From NCBI RefSeq assembly GCF_049532895.1, contig NZ_CP064031.1:2232001-2296000 (forward strand): a stretch of 64,000 nucleotides of DNA, written 5' to 3'. How positions within the stretch are numbered: position 1 is the first letter of the stretch; the number at the start of each line of letters is the position of its first letter. This DNA comes from Dyella_B acidisoli. GTDB lineage: Bacteria; Pseudomonadota; Gammaproteobacteria; Xanthomonadales; Rhodanobacteraceae. The notes under the pieces are model-generated. The model was given only the letters and a program-made list of their open reading frames with translations. It was not told the DNA's origin and did not search any database. Position numbers and translations under genes: made by a program. Shown in pieces: positions 1 to 8,780 of the stretch.

Positions 1-171
1 GAGATTCTTCACCTGGTCGCGCGCGGTTACAGCAACCCCGAAATCGCGGCCATGACCGGGCTCTCGCGTTTCACCATCGAAGATCACACCAAAAAGATCT
101 ATCGCAAGCTGGCGGTGAACTCGCGCATGGCGGCTGTATTCGAAGCGAACTCCTTGGGTTTGCTCAAGTGA
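1..171 (+). CDS. LuxR/NarL-type response regulator, C-terminal end (5' truncated by window edge)
   Basis: Only the last 56 codons are present, read in frame from base 1 to a TGA at 169-171. They encode a NarL/LuxR-type helix-turn-helix: the segments SNPEIAAMTGLS and FTIEDHTKKIYRKL match the scaffold and recognition helices of the GerE fold. The start and any receiver domain lie outside the window. The stop codon overlaps the GTG start of the following histidine kinase, so the two genes are translationally coupled and very probably form a cognate two-component pair. The target is unknown; the neighbouring autotransporter gene is one candidate, by proximity only. Confidence 0.85.
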   Translation, partial: EILHLVARGYSNPEIAAMTGLSRFTIEDHTKKIYRKLAVNSRMAAVFEANSLGLLK

Positions 172-2018
172 CGTGGCGTGTCCTGGTTGGCATCGCCTTG
201 TTGTGGCTTTTGGCGGGATGCGCGTCTCACCGTGCGACCGATCGCGACGCGCTGGTTACCCTGACCCAGGCCGATGCAGTACGGGGAAGCTGGCAAGGCA
301 ACGAAGCGCCCGTTGAGGGCTGGATGCCAGTGAGTTTGCTCGATGATTGGAGTAAACGCTGGCCGGGTCACGACGGTGTGGTCTGGTATCGCTTGCACAT
401 GAACGTGCGCGATGCGAACCAGCCGATTGGCTTGTTGCTCGACTATGTGTGCCTCGCCGATGCCGTATACGTCAACGGCAGCCTGGTTCATCAAGATCCC
501 AGCCTGACTGAGCCGCTTTCACGCAGTTGGGTAGCGCCGCAGTATTTCTTGCTCGACAAGCCGTTGCTGCAATCTGGCGACAACATCGTGTTGATTCGTG
601 TCTCGGGCCTGGCGGCTTATCAACCAGGCTTGGGCGCCGTTCGTTACGGCGATGTGCAAGTGGCTTATTCGGAGTACCGCAAAGGTTGGTTGGCGCGCTA
701 CCAGCTTCGCTTTTTCGATTTTGCGATCAGTGCTGTGCTGGGTGGCGTGTTCCTGATGATGTGGCTGTTCCGCCGCAAAGATGCCACTTACGGCTGGTAT
801 GCGCTCAACGTCTTGATCGGTGCAGTGTTTGAGTGGAATTACATTGCATCGGACGTCTGGCCATTTTCCGGTACTGACGGTTTCGAGGCTTTCAACGTCG
901 CTGTTTACGTGGCCTATGTATGCAGCTTCGTGGTGTTTCTGCTGCGTTATTGCGAACAACGCTGGCCACGCTTGGAGCGCGTTCTATTTGCGTTGTCCTT
1001 GCTCGCGTTTGCTTGTGCACTGGTGGCACCGGGTTGGGTTGGCCCTTCGCGTGGGCCATGGATCGCTGTCGCATCGCTGATTTATTACATTGCGCTGCCG
1101 ACGTTCATGATCCACGCATGGCGTAGCCGAAAAGCCGATCAGCGTGTGTTGGCGCTGTGTCTGATCATTCCCATGGTTGCATCGGTGCACGACATCCTGC
1201 TGTTTTATCAATGGGTGCATGACCGCATTTATCTGCTTGCATTGACGGCGCCGTTCACCCTTGTCGGCATGGGTTTTGTCTTGGCATACCGGTTTTCTGC
1301 GGCCATGCGTCGCGTGGATGGCTTCAACGTCGAGTTGCAAACCAAGGTCGATGCCGCGACGACCGAACTGTCCACCAGTCTGGAGCGCGAGCATACGTTG
1401 GCGTTGGCGACCACTCGCATGAGCGAGCGCCTGAATCTGGTGCGCGATCTGCACGATGGTTTCGGAGGCAGCTTGGTCAGTGCCATTGCGGCTCTGGAGC
1501 ATCCCACATCAGAGCAGGACGTCAAACCCACCGTCGAGACATTGAAAGAGTTGCGTGACGACTTGCGTCTGGTCATCGACACCACGGCGCAGGATCACAG
1601 CCGAGACCTTGCCGAATTGCTGGGGCCGTTCCGCTATCGATGGACGCGACGCCTGGATGCGATCGATATCGAAGCGCGATGGCAGCTCGAATCGCTGGAG
1701 GGTTTGCATCTGAGCGCTGCCCAGCAACTGGACTTGTTGCGCTTTCTGCAAGAAGCGCTTACCAACGTAATGAAGCACAGCGGCGCAACATGCGTGGATG
1801 TGACCATGCGGGCGGCCGAAGCAAACTTGCACGTTACAGTGAAAGACAACGGCCGCGGCTTCGACCCGGCCGTCGCTCGTGCTGCCGCCAGTGGTGCTGG
1901 TCTCAGCAGCTTGAGTGCCCGCGCGCATCGCCTCAGCGGCGCGTGGACACTTGATGCCGAATCGGGTACAGGGGTCACCTTGAAATTGGTCGTCCCGCTT
2001 ATCACGGCAGCGAGCTAA
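168..2018 (+). CDS. 7TM (DISM-type) sensor histidine kinase of the NarX/LytS-like HisKA_3 class
   Basis: A 616-residue sensor kinase starting at GTG 168 inside the stop of the upstream regulator. The N-terminus carries a lipobox-like LLAGC, followed by a jelly-roll-like extracytoplasmic domain (about residues 30-165) and about seven membrane segments (about 170-400), the layout of 7TMR-DISM receptors. A short coiled segment leads to the HisKA_3 dimerisation box RDLHDGFGGSL with the phospho-acceptor His429. The ATPase domain shows an N box (LQEALTNVMKHSGA), a G1 box (DNGRGFD) and a glycine-rich G2 region near GAGLSSL. Family knowledge: it autophosphorylates and passes phosphate to a NarL-type regulator. 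The ligand is unknown. A lipid-anchored N-terminus joined to seven TM helices would be unusual; LLAGC may only be part of an uncleaved first helix. Confidence 0.9.
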   Translation: MTWRVLVGIALLWLLAGCASHRATDRDALVTLTQADAVRGSWQGNEAPVEGWMPVSLLDDWSKRWPGHDGVVWYRLHMNVRDANQPIGLLLDYVCLADAVYVNGSLVHQDPSLTEPLSRSWVAPQYFLLDKPLLQSGDNIVLIRVSGLAAYQPGLGAVRYGDVQVAYSEYRKGWLARYQLRFFDFAISAVLGGVFLMMWLFRRKDATYGWYALNVLIGAVFEWNYIASDVWPFSGTDGFEAFNVAVYVAYVCSFVVFLLRYCEQRWPRLERVLFALSLLAFACALVAPGWVGPSRGPWIAVASLIYYIALPTFMIHAWRSRKADQRVLALCLIIPMVASVHDILLFYQWVHDRIYLLALTAPFTLVGMGFVLAYRFSAAMRRVDGFNVELQTKVDAATTELSTSLEREHTLALATTRMSERLNLVRDLHDGFGGSLVSAIAALEHPTSEQDVKPTVETLKELRDDLRLVIDTTAQDHSRDLAELLGPFRYRWTRRLDAIDIEARWQLESLEGLHLSAAQQLDLLRFLQEALTNVMKHSGATCVDVTMRAAEANLHVTVKDNGRGFDPAVARAAASGAGLSSLSARAHRLSGAWTLDAESGTGVTLKLVVPLITAAS

Positions 2019-2465
2019 ATAGCGAGCCCCCCGAGCTCGGGGATCGACGTTAGATACGTCAGCCGACAAGCTTCGCGCCGAACCATTACGTTTTTCGGTG
2101 CGCGATAGCACCCATCGCGATAAGCCCATGCGGAATGCGCAAACCTGACCGGAAGCGGATCGGGAAGGTGTCGTGTTGACTGCGGTTTCTGTCGCGTCGG
2201 TAGGAGCGTCGAATCCCGGTCGAAACGTAAAGCGGGGTGACGTCAGCGTCTTATTAACTGGGTTGCATCGTAGCGAGAAGCAACACGTGATTTCTGTGAT
2301 CAACATCATTCGATCGATCACGCGAAGCAGAGAGTCATCGCGGCGCGTCGTCATGCACACCATCGATCTATGTATGCCTGATTAAGAAATTTTCCGCCCA
2401 TCGAACGCAACCGCACCACCCACACAAACACACGATTCAAGTTCGTATCACAGGGGAAAACACAC
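2019..2465. other. Intergenic region with a 14-bp palindrome, upstream of the autotransporter
   Basis: No convincing gene. Just after the kinase stop, 2029-2042 is a perfect palindrome, CCCCGAGCTCGGGG, which could fold as a small hairpin; it has no following T run, so a terminator role is uncertain. The rest should hold the autotransporter promoter, but I see no clear -35/-10 pair. A purine-rich Shine-Dalgarno (AGGGGA) sits shortly before ATG 2466. Confidence 0.4.
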
Positions 2466-5400
2466 ATGAATCATACCTACCGGCTTGTCTGGAACCGCGT
2501 GCTGCGCGTGTGGCAGGTAGCTTCCGAGTTGGCGCACGCACCGCAAGGCACGATTGTTCACGCAGATGTTGTGGCAAGTGCTGGTCCACGTCGACGTTTA
2601 GCACAAGCGTGTGCAGTGGCATTGCTTGGCATGTTCGCTGTGACTACGCCGATGCATGCAATGGCACAAACCATTGTCGGTGCTTCCGGCGGTGCAGGTT
2701 CGACGGGTACTGCGCGCAATTCGCCCCCGGGCGACTGGGGTATCGGTGGTTCCGGCGGTAGCGCAGCGGCAGAAAGCGGGACTTCGCCCGCAGCGGGTGC
2801 TGCCGGCGGGGATCAGTACAACGGCGGCAGCCAAGGTACTGCCGGCAGCGGTGGTGGCGGCGGCGGCGGCTCATACACTCCTTTCAACCTTTATGCAGGC
2901 GGTGCGGGTGGCGCTGCTTCCCAAGGTTGGTCCGCCGGCGGTGCGGGCGGTACCGGTGGCGCGGGCGGCGGCGGTGGTGGCGGCGGTGGTGGTGGTTATG
3001 CCGGTTGGTATCTCGGCGCGGCGTCCTCACCCATCTCTATCACCAATGCATACGTCGGTGGCGCAGGTGGTGCAGGTGGAAACGCCAACAGCGGCAACTC
3101 GACAGCGTCGGGTGGTAGCGGCGGCACGGGTGGTGATGGACTGGTAGGCAGCGCGTTCAACCTCACCGTGCAATCCGGTGCCAGCGCCACGGGTGGCAAT
3201 GGTGGCAGCGGCGGTTCGAGCGGTGGCGCCGGCGGGGTGGGTGGAGTCGGCGGCGTCGGTGGGCAAGGTGGCAACGGCGGTGATGGCGTCGGCGGTTCTG
3301 GGTTCACGTTGACCAACCAGGGCAGTATCACCGGCGGTAACGGCGGCACGGGCGGTACGGCAGGAGGCCCAGTCGGTGGAGGCATAGCCGGTAATGGCGG
3401 TACGGGTGGCGCCGGCGTTTCGGGATCAGCAATAACTGTGGTGAATACCGGCACCATCACCGGCGGCAATGGAGGCAGTAGTGGCAATCCTGGTAGCGGC
3501 GCTGCTGGCACAGCAGGAGTGGGCGGTGCGGGTGTCGTTGCATCGGGCAATTCAACCGTCATCAACGCCGGCACCATTTCGGGTGGATTTGGCAATAACG
3601 GAACCGGCGCGCAAGCTGCTGCGGTGAATTTCACCGGCGGCGGTAACACCTTGTTGTTGGAAGCGGGTTCGACCTTGAACGGCAATGCGGTTAGTGCCGG
3701 TGGCGACACGCTTGCGTTGGGCGGCAGTACCAACAGCAGCTTCAACGTCACCCAAGTCGTTTCGGCCGCTTCAGGAAGTCTCAGCGGCACTCAATACATC
3801 GGGTTCAGCACGTTGCAAGAGTCCGGCGCGGCCACCTGGACGGTGACAGGCACCAATAGCAGCGGAACAGGCTGGACGCTCAATTCAGGCGTGTTGTCGG
3901 TGTCATCGACCAACGGTGCCGAACTGGGTCCATCCGTCACGTTCAACGGCGGCACGCTCAACTTCACCAACAGCAGTGCGGCGACTTACACCGGCAATAT
4001 CGTGGTCGGCAGCAACGGTGGCACGCTCAACGCTGACGGCGGTGATCCGACGAATTTCACCAACAATGCAGTCACGCTTACCGGCAATGTTTCCGGTGCA
4101 GGAGCATTGGTGCTGAATGCCGATCCAGCAAGCGTGAACGGGCTGGTGGTGCTCAATGGCGCAGGCAGCACGCAATCGGTCGGAACCCTCACTGCCGATA
4201 ACGGTATCGTCGAGATCGGCGATGGCAGCACGTCCGTCAACGTGGCAGTCGGCAATCTCAATGTAAATGGCAGCACCGAGCTGAGCGTGTCGCACAACGC
4301 GGTGCTGCAGGTAAACGGTGCAATCAATGCGGCGAGCGGCTCCACGCTCATGCTCAACGGTGAACTCGACGTCACCGACAGTACGGCGATCGGAGCGCAG
4401 CTGGGCATCAACGGGTCGGGCACCGTTTCCGTTGCCCAGGGCGCAACGCTCAACTTGCAACAAGGTTTCTATGGCGAAGGGCTGCTGACGATAAGCGGCA
4501 ATGGCACGTTGCTCGACACGGGCACGGCCAGCAACATCATCGGCATGACGATAAACAGCGGTGCGACCTTTCAGATCGGCAACGGCGGCGTATCCGACAG
4601 CATCATGGTCGGGCCGTTTGGTTTGACGAACAACGGTACGCTGATTTGGAACCACAACGATCAGGTGGCGCCGTCGCTTTCGATCAGTGGCAGCGGTGGG
4701 CTAGTTCAGGAAGGCACGGGCACTTTGACCTTGAGTCAGACCAATACTTACACCGGCGCCACCGTGGTGAATAGCGGCACGATTGCAGTGACGAGCACGG
4801 GCAGCCTTGGTACGGGAGCACTGAACATCGCCAGCGGCGGCGAAGTGGATCTCGCCAACACTGCGCAACAGATTGCATCGCTCAATGGTGCGGGCACGCT
4901 TCAGCTCAACGGCACCGCACTCCAGGTCACGGATAACAGCACGAGCGAGTTTTCGGGCTTGATCGGCGGCAGCGGTTCGTTGAACTACAGCGGCAGCGGA
5001 TCGTTGATTCTCGACGGCAATAGCAGCGCCTTCGCTGGCAGTACGACGGTGGCAAGCGGCATGCTGGTCGTCGGCAGCGTGAGCGGCAATGGCGCAACCC
5101 TTGGTGGTGACGTAACGGTAGATAGCGGTGCGATATTGCGTGGTCACGGCACCATCGGCGGTAGCGTGAATGTGTTGAGTGGCGGGTATCTGGCTCCAGG
5201 CCATTCCATCGGCACACTTACCATCAATGGCGACCTCAACCTGGCACAAGGCAGTGTGCTGAATTACGACTTCGGTTCACCGGGTGCGAACTTCCAGACG
5301 GTGGGTACTGGCGACAGCGTGCATGTTGGCGGCAATCTTTCGCTCAACGGCGCCACGCTCAACGTCAACGATGTCGGCGGCATGGGAGCGGGGCTGTACA

Positions 5401-7961
5401 ACGTATTCACCTATGGCGGCACGTTGAGCGAAACGAACGGTGGCCTGACGCTGGGTACCACACCGGCCGGCCAGATTTTGCAATTGCAAACCCTGACGAC
5501 GCAGAAGCAGATCAATCTGATCGATACCACCGGCCTTACGCTGAATTTCTGGAATGCCAACGGACAGGCTTCCAGTACACAGATGGGCGGCGGCAGCGGT
5601 ACCTGGTCGGCCACCGCGCCGCAATGGACTGATGCCAGCGGCGGTGTGCCGAATACAACCATGCAGCCGCAGCCGGGTTTTGCAATCTTCGGCGGCACGC
5701 CGGGCACGGTGACGGTGGACGATAGTGCCGGCGCAGTGCAGGCGAGCGGCATGCAGTTCGCAACGAATGGCTACGTGCTCAGTGGCGGCACGTTGACGCT
5801 GACGGGTACGGCGGCGGTGATTCGTGTTGGCGATGGTTCCAGTGCGAGCGCCGGCATGACCGCCACCATCGACAGCGTGCTGGCGGGCAATGCTGGATTG
5901 ACCAAGACCGATGCCGGCACCTTGGTGCTGGGTGGCATCAATACCTATAGCGGCGGTACCGCCATCAATGGCGGCACGTTGGTCGTATCGAGTGATGCCA
6001 ACCTCGGCAACGCTTCCGGCGGCCTCAGCGTTAATGGCGGTACGCTGGAAAATACCGCGGCTTTCAGCACGGGCAGAGCGATCACGCTTGCTGGTAATGG
6101 CACGTTGCAAACCCATGCCGATCTCACCGTCTCGGGCGTCATCGCAGGCAACGGCGCATTGAACAAGACCGGTACAGGCACTCTGACTCTCACCGGCGCC
6201 AACACCTACAGCGGCGGCACCACGATCAGTGCGGGCACGTTGCAAGGCGATACACACAGTCTGCAGGGCAGCATCGTCGACAATGCTGCGCTGGTGTTCA
6301 ATCAGAACGATCGCGGCGTATTCAACGGCACGCTTTCCGGCAACGGCCAGATCGCCCTGCAGGGCGGCGGCACATGGGTGATCGACAATGCCAATACCAC
6401 CTTCAGTGGCGCCACTTCGGTAAATGCCGGCACGCTGGTGGTTGGCGACGATAGCCACGCCGATGCATCGCTGGGTGGTCTGGTCACGGTGAATGCAGGT
6501 GCGACCTTGCAAGGCATCGGCACCATCGGCGGCCTGAATCTCGCCGGCACCATAGCGCCCGGAAACTCCATCGGCACCTTGCACGTAACGGGCGATGTAG
6601 TGTTCCAGAAAGGCTCCATCTACCAGCTCGAAGCGCTACCCAACGGCAGCAGCGACCAGATCGTGGTGGGCGGCAAGGCGAATCTGCTTGGCGGCAATGT
6701 CACCGTGCTTGCCCAGCCCGGTTTCGTCGCTACGCGTACCGAGTACACCGTGCTCACTGCCAGCCAAGGCGTCAGCGGTCGATTCGATGGCGTCAGCAGC
6801 AATCTCGCTTTCCTCACGCCGGTGTTGAGCTACACCGCCAATGCGGTGGATCTCACCCTGCAGCGCAACGACATCGCGCTGACGAACGTGGCAACAACAC
6901 GCAACCAGCGCGCCGTGGCCGGCGGCATCGACAGCCTGGGTTACGGTCAGGCGATTTACGACACGGTGCTGGGCATGAATGCCGCGCAGGCCCGTGCCAG
7001 TTACGACGCGCTGAGCGGTGAGCTGCACGCCAGCACACGCACCGCCTTGATGGACGACAGCTACTACGTAAGAGACGCGGTCAATCGTCATCTGCTTGGA
7101 CAGGATGGTGCAGGCGGTGATGGTCGATCCGCGACACGTGGCGACGTTACGGCGTGGACGTCCGTATGGGGGCATGCAAGACAAATCGACAGCGACGGCA
7201 ATGCATCGCAAATGAATGCGAATGGCGGCGGCGTGCTGGTGGGCGCCGATATCGTTGCGGACAATCAATCCAGGCTTGGCGTTTTTGCCGGTAGCGGCGA
7301 GCAATCCTTGCGGATGGTGACACGCGACGACAGTGCCACGGTGCATGCCACACATGCAGGCGTCTATGGCGCCACGCAATGGAGCGCATGGCAGCTGCGT
7401 GCCGGTTTGGCTTATGGATGGCAACGGATCGACAGCACGCGCACAACCGGATTGACCGGCATGGCGACGACTGGCGCACGCTACGACGCAGGCTTGACAC
7501 ACGGCTATGTCGAAGGCGCATATCAGTTTTTGTTTGGCCAAACCGCACTGGAGCCTTATCTCAATGTCGCACGCATGCAATTGCACACCGACGCCATCCA
7601 CGAAAGATATTCCACGGCGGCACTGGACATTGCTGGTGAAAACACAGGCGTAACCACAGCCACTTTGGGCGCGCGTATCCATGCCGGACTCGATCACAAG
7701 GGTATCGCGCATGCCTATGCCGATCTGGGTTGGCGGCGTGCATGGGGTGTCACGATGCCGGCGATCCAGGCACAGTTCGCCGCAGGAGGTTCGTCCTTCA
7801 CAGTGGATGGTCTGCCAATCGCGCGTAATGCCATGGTCGTCGATGCAGGACTCGACCTGCAGCTCAGTTCGCGTGCTGTGATGGACTTCGGTTATCACGG
7901 TCAGTTTGCCAGCCGCGACAAAGATCATGCCGTGCGGTTGAGCCTGAGCGTAGCGTTCTGA
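2466..7961 (+). CDS. Large ESPR-type autotransporter with glycine-rich passenger and PATR repeats
   Basis: An 1831-residue type Va autotransporter. Residues 1-28 (MNHTYRLVWNRVLRVWQVASE...) are an extended signal peptide region (ESPR); a hydrophobic core and an AMA-QT cleavage site follow near residue 67. Residues about 68-400 are extremely rich in Gly/Ser/Asn with many GGxGG runs, typical of outer-membrane repeat or adhesin-like passengers. From about 700 to 1450 there are passenger-associated transport repeats, for example LTLTGANTYSGGTTISAGTL and LVLGGINTYSGGTAINGGTL. Residues about 1560-1831 form the C-terminal beta barrel, ending in the expected aromatic residue (SLSVAF). By family it is exported by Sec, inserts through the BAM complex and displays a beta-helical passenger, probably for adhesion or aggregation. 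No protease motif was seen. It follows a two-component pair on the same strand. Confidence 0.93.
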   Translation: MNHTYRLVWNRVLRVWQVASELAHAPQGTIVHADVVASAGPRRRLAQACAVALLGMFAVTTPMHAMAQTIVGASGGAGSTGTARNSPPGDWGIGGSGGSAAAESGTSPAAGAAGGDQYNGGSQGTAGSGGGGGGGSYTPFNLYAGGAGGAASQGWSAGGAGGTGGAGGGGGGGGGGGYAGWYLGAASSPISITNAYVGGAGGAGGNANSGNSTASGGSGGTGGDGLVGSAFNLTVQSGASATGGNGGSGGSSGGAGGVGGVGGVGGQGGNGGDGVGGSGFTLTNQGSITGGNGGTGGTAGGPVGGGIAGNGGTGGAGVSGSAITVVNTGTITGGNGGSSGNPGSGAAGTAGVGGAGVVASGNSTVINAGTISGGFGNNGTGAQAAAVNFTGGGNTLLLEAGSTLNGNAVSAGGDTLALGGSTNSSFNVTQVVSAASGSLSGTQYIGFSTLQESGAATWTVTGTNSSGTGWTLNSGVLSVSSTNGAELGPSVTFNGGTLNFTNSSAATYTGNIVVGSNGGTLNADGGDPTNFTNNAVTLTGNVSGAGALVLNADPASVNGLVVLNGAGSTQSVGTLTADNGIVEIGDGSTSVNVAVGNLNVNGSTELSVSHNAVLQVNGAINAASGSTLMLNGELDVTDSTAIGAQLGINGSGTVSVAQGATLNLQQGFYGEGLLTISGNGTLLDTGTASNIIGMTINSGATFQIGNGGVSDSIMVGPFGLTNNGTLIWNHNDQVAPSLSISGSGGLVQEGTGTLTLSQTNTYTGATVVNSGTIAVTSTGSLGTGALNIASGGEVDLANTAQQIASLNGAGTLQLNGTALQVTDNSTSEFSGLIGGSGSLNYSGSGSLILDGNSSAFAGSTTVASGMLVVGSVSGNGATLGGDVTVDSGAILRGHGTIGGSVNVLSGGYLAPGHSIGTLTINGDLNLAQGSVLNYDFGSPGANFQTVGTGDSVHVGGNLSLNGATLNVNDVGGMGAGLYNVFTYGGTLSETNGGLTLGTTPAGQILQLQTLTTQKQINLIDTTGLTLNFWNANGQASSTQMGGGSGTWSATAPQWTDASGGVPNTTMQPQPGFAIFGGTPGTVTVDDSAGAVQASGMQFATNGYVLSGGTLTLTGTAAVIRVGDGSSASAGMTATIDSVLAGNAGLTKTDAGTLVLGGINTYSGGTAINGGTLVVSSDANLGNASGGLSVNGGTLENTAAFSTGRAITLAGNGTLQTHADLTVSGVIAGNGALNKTGTGTLTLTGANTYSGGTTISAGTLQGDTHSLQGSIVDNAALVFNQNDRGVFNGTLSGNGQIALQGGGTWVIDNANTTFSGATSVNAGTLVVGDDSHADASLGGLVTVNAGATLQGIGTIGGLNLAGTIAPGNSIGTLHVTGDVVFQKGSIYQLEALPNGSSDQIVVGGKANLLGGNVTVLAQPGFVATRTEYTVLTASQGVSGRFDGVSSNLAFLTPVLSYTANAVDLTLQRNDIALTNVATTRNQRAVAGGIDSLGYGQAIYDTVLGMNAAQARASYDALSGELHASTRTALMDDSYYVRDAVNRHLLGQDGAGGDGRSATRGDVTAWTSVWGHARQIDSDGNASQMNANGGGVLVGADIVADNQSRLGVFAGSGEQSLRMVTRDDSATVHATHAGVYGATQWSAWQLRAGLAYGWQRIDSTRTTGLTGMATTGARYDAGLTHGYVEGAYQFLFGQTALEPYLNVARMQLHTDAIHERYSTAALDIAGENTGVTTATLGARIHAGLDHKGIAHAYADLGWRRAWGVTMPAIQAQFAAGGSSFTVDGLPIARNAMVVDAGLDLQLSSRAVMDFGYHGQFASRDKDHAVRLSLSVAF

Positions 7962-7981
7962 CTTGATTTAAAAGTAGGCGG

Positions 7982-8014
7982 CCAAACACAGGCATGTATG
8001 GCCTGTGCTTGGCA
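7982..8014. terminator. Hairpin between convergent genes, possible bidirectional terminator
   Basis: Arms GCCAAACACAGGC (7982-7994) and GCCTGTGCTTGGC (8002-8014) pair over 13 positions with one mismatch and a 7-nt loop. It sits between the convergent stops of the autotransporter and the VOC gene. There is no good T run on either side, so termination is inferred from position and stem strength. Confidence 0.5.
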
Positions 8015-8054
8015 TAAGAGCTTTGTGAGCTAGCGGTCGTGGCTGAGCTGTCAA

Positions 8055-8441
8055 TCACTGACCAGCAGGAGGTTGCCAGAGCTCGACCTTGTTCCCATCG
8101 GGGTCAACGATCCAGCCGAACTTGCCGAACTCCGATTCATCCACCTTGTCTTCGACCTGCACACCTTCGGCTCGTAGCGTCGCCAGCAAGGCATGAAGAT
8201 CCTCGACACGATAGTTGATCATGAAGGGAGCCGTACTCGGAGCGAAGTAGCTGGTGTCCGCAGCGAACGGACTCCAAGCGGTCGTGCCAACACCTTCGGG
8301 GTTGTCAGGCCCCTTCCATCGAAACGCGGCGCCACCCCATTCCTGGACGTCCACCCCGAGATGCGTTTTGTACCAAGCACCAAGGGCTTTCGGGTCCTTG
8401 GATTTGAAGAAGATTCCACCGATGCCAGTGACTCGTTTCAT
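8055..8441 (-). CDS. VOC-superfamily (glyoxalase/bleomycin-resistance-like) protein
   Basis: A 128-residue protein of the vicinal-oxygen-chelate fold, usual length for a single-gene VOC protein. It begins with GIGGIFFKSKDPKALGAWYK, the typical first beta-alpha unit, and ends with GWIVDPDGNKVELWQP, the standard last strand with the metal-ligand-type Glu. ATG 8441 has a GGAG at about -9. VOC proteins include glyoxalases, dioxygenases and antibiotic-binding proteins; the substrate cannot be read from sequence. It is separate from the efflux operon upstream on the same strand (340-bp gap). Confidence 0.88.
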   Translation of the reverse strand: MKRVTGIGGIFFKSKDPKALGAWYKTHLGVDVQEWGGAAFRWKGPDNPEGVGTTAWSPFAADTSYFAPSTAPFMINYRVEDLHALLATLRAEGVQVEDKVDESEFGKFGWIVDPDGNKVELWQPPAGQ

Positions 8442-8780
8442 GGTTGCTCCAGTGCAGACGGATCGAAACGCGGATTATGTGCGGCCTAACGCTTGAATTA
8501 ACGGTTGCGTTGAACGAATAGCAGGGGCGAAATGGAAGGCACGATAGCGCTGCTTTGCGCTACCCGTAATGACACGATAGGCGCGCATGATGGCGTTAGC
8601 GAGTCGATGACACTCTCCTCATTCCTTCAAATCTATTACGCCAGTTTGGAGCAAATAAAATCAGTCGGTTACGTCATTTTTAGGGATGGCTTAGCGACAA
8701 TCTTGTGAAAGAGGGCGCGATTACGGAGATCATCGCAAAAGGTCACACGGGTGATCCGTCAGCAGTCTGTTGCGGAACCG
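8442..8780. other. Intergenic region, no gene seen
   Basis: No ORF here looks coding on either strand. A small inverted repeat TAGCGC-N6-GCGCTA lies at 8545-8562. The region should contain the end of the efflux/monooxygenase transcript and the promoter of the VOC gene, but no convincing hexamers were found. Confidence 0.4.

Noticed and set aside
3903..7928. Long minus-strand frames inside the autotransporter gene.
   Set aside because: Antisense shadows of repetitive GC-rich coding DNA; the autotransporter frame has clear family motifs.
8545..8562. Small inverted repeat as a possible REP or terminator.
   Set aside because: Six-base arms without T run or further copies; likely chance.
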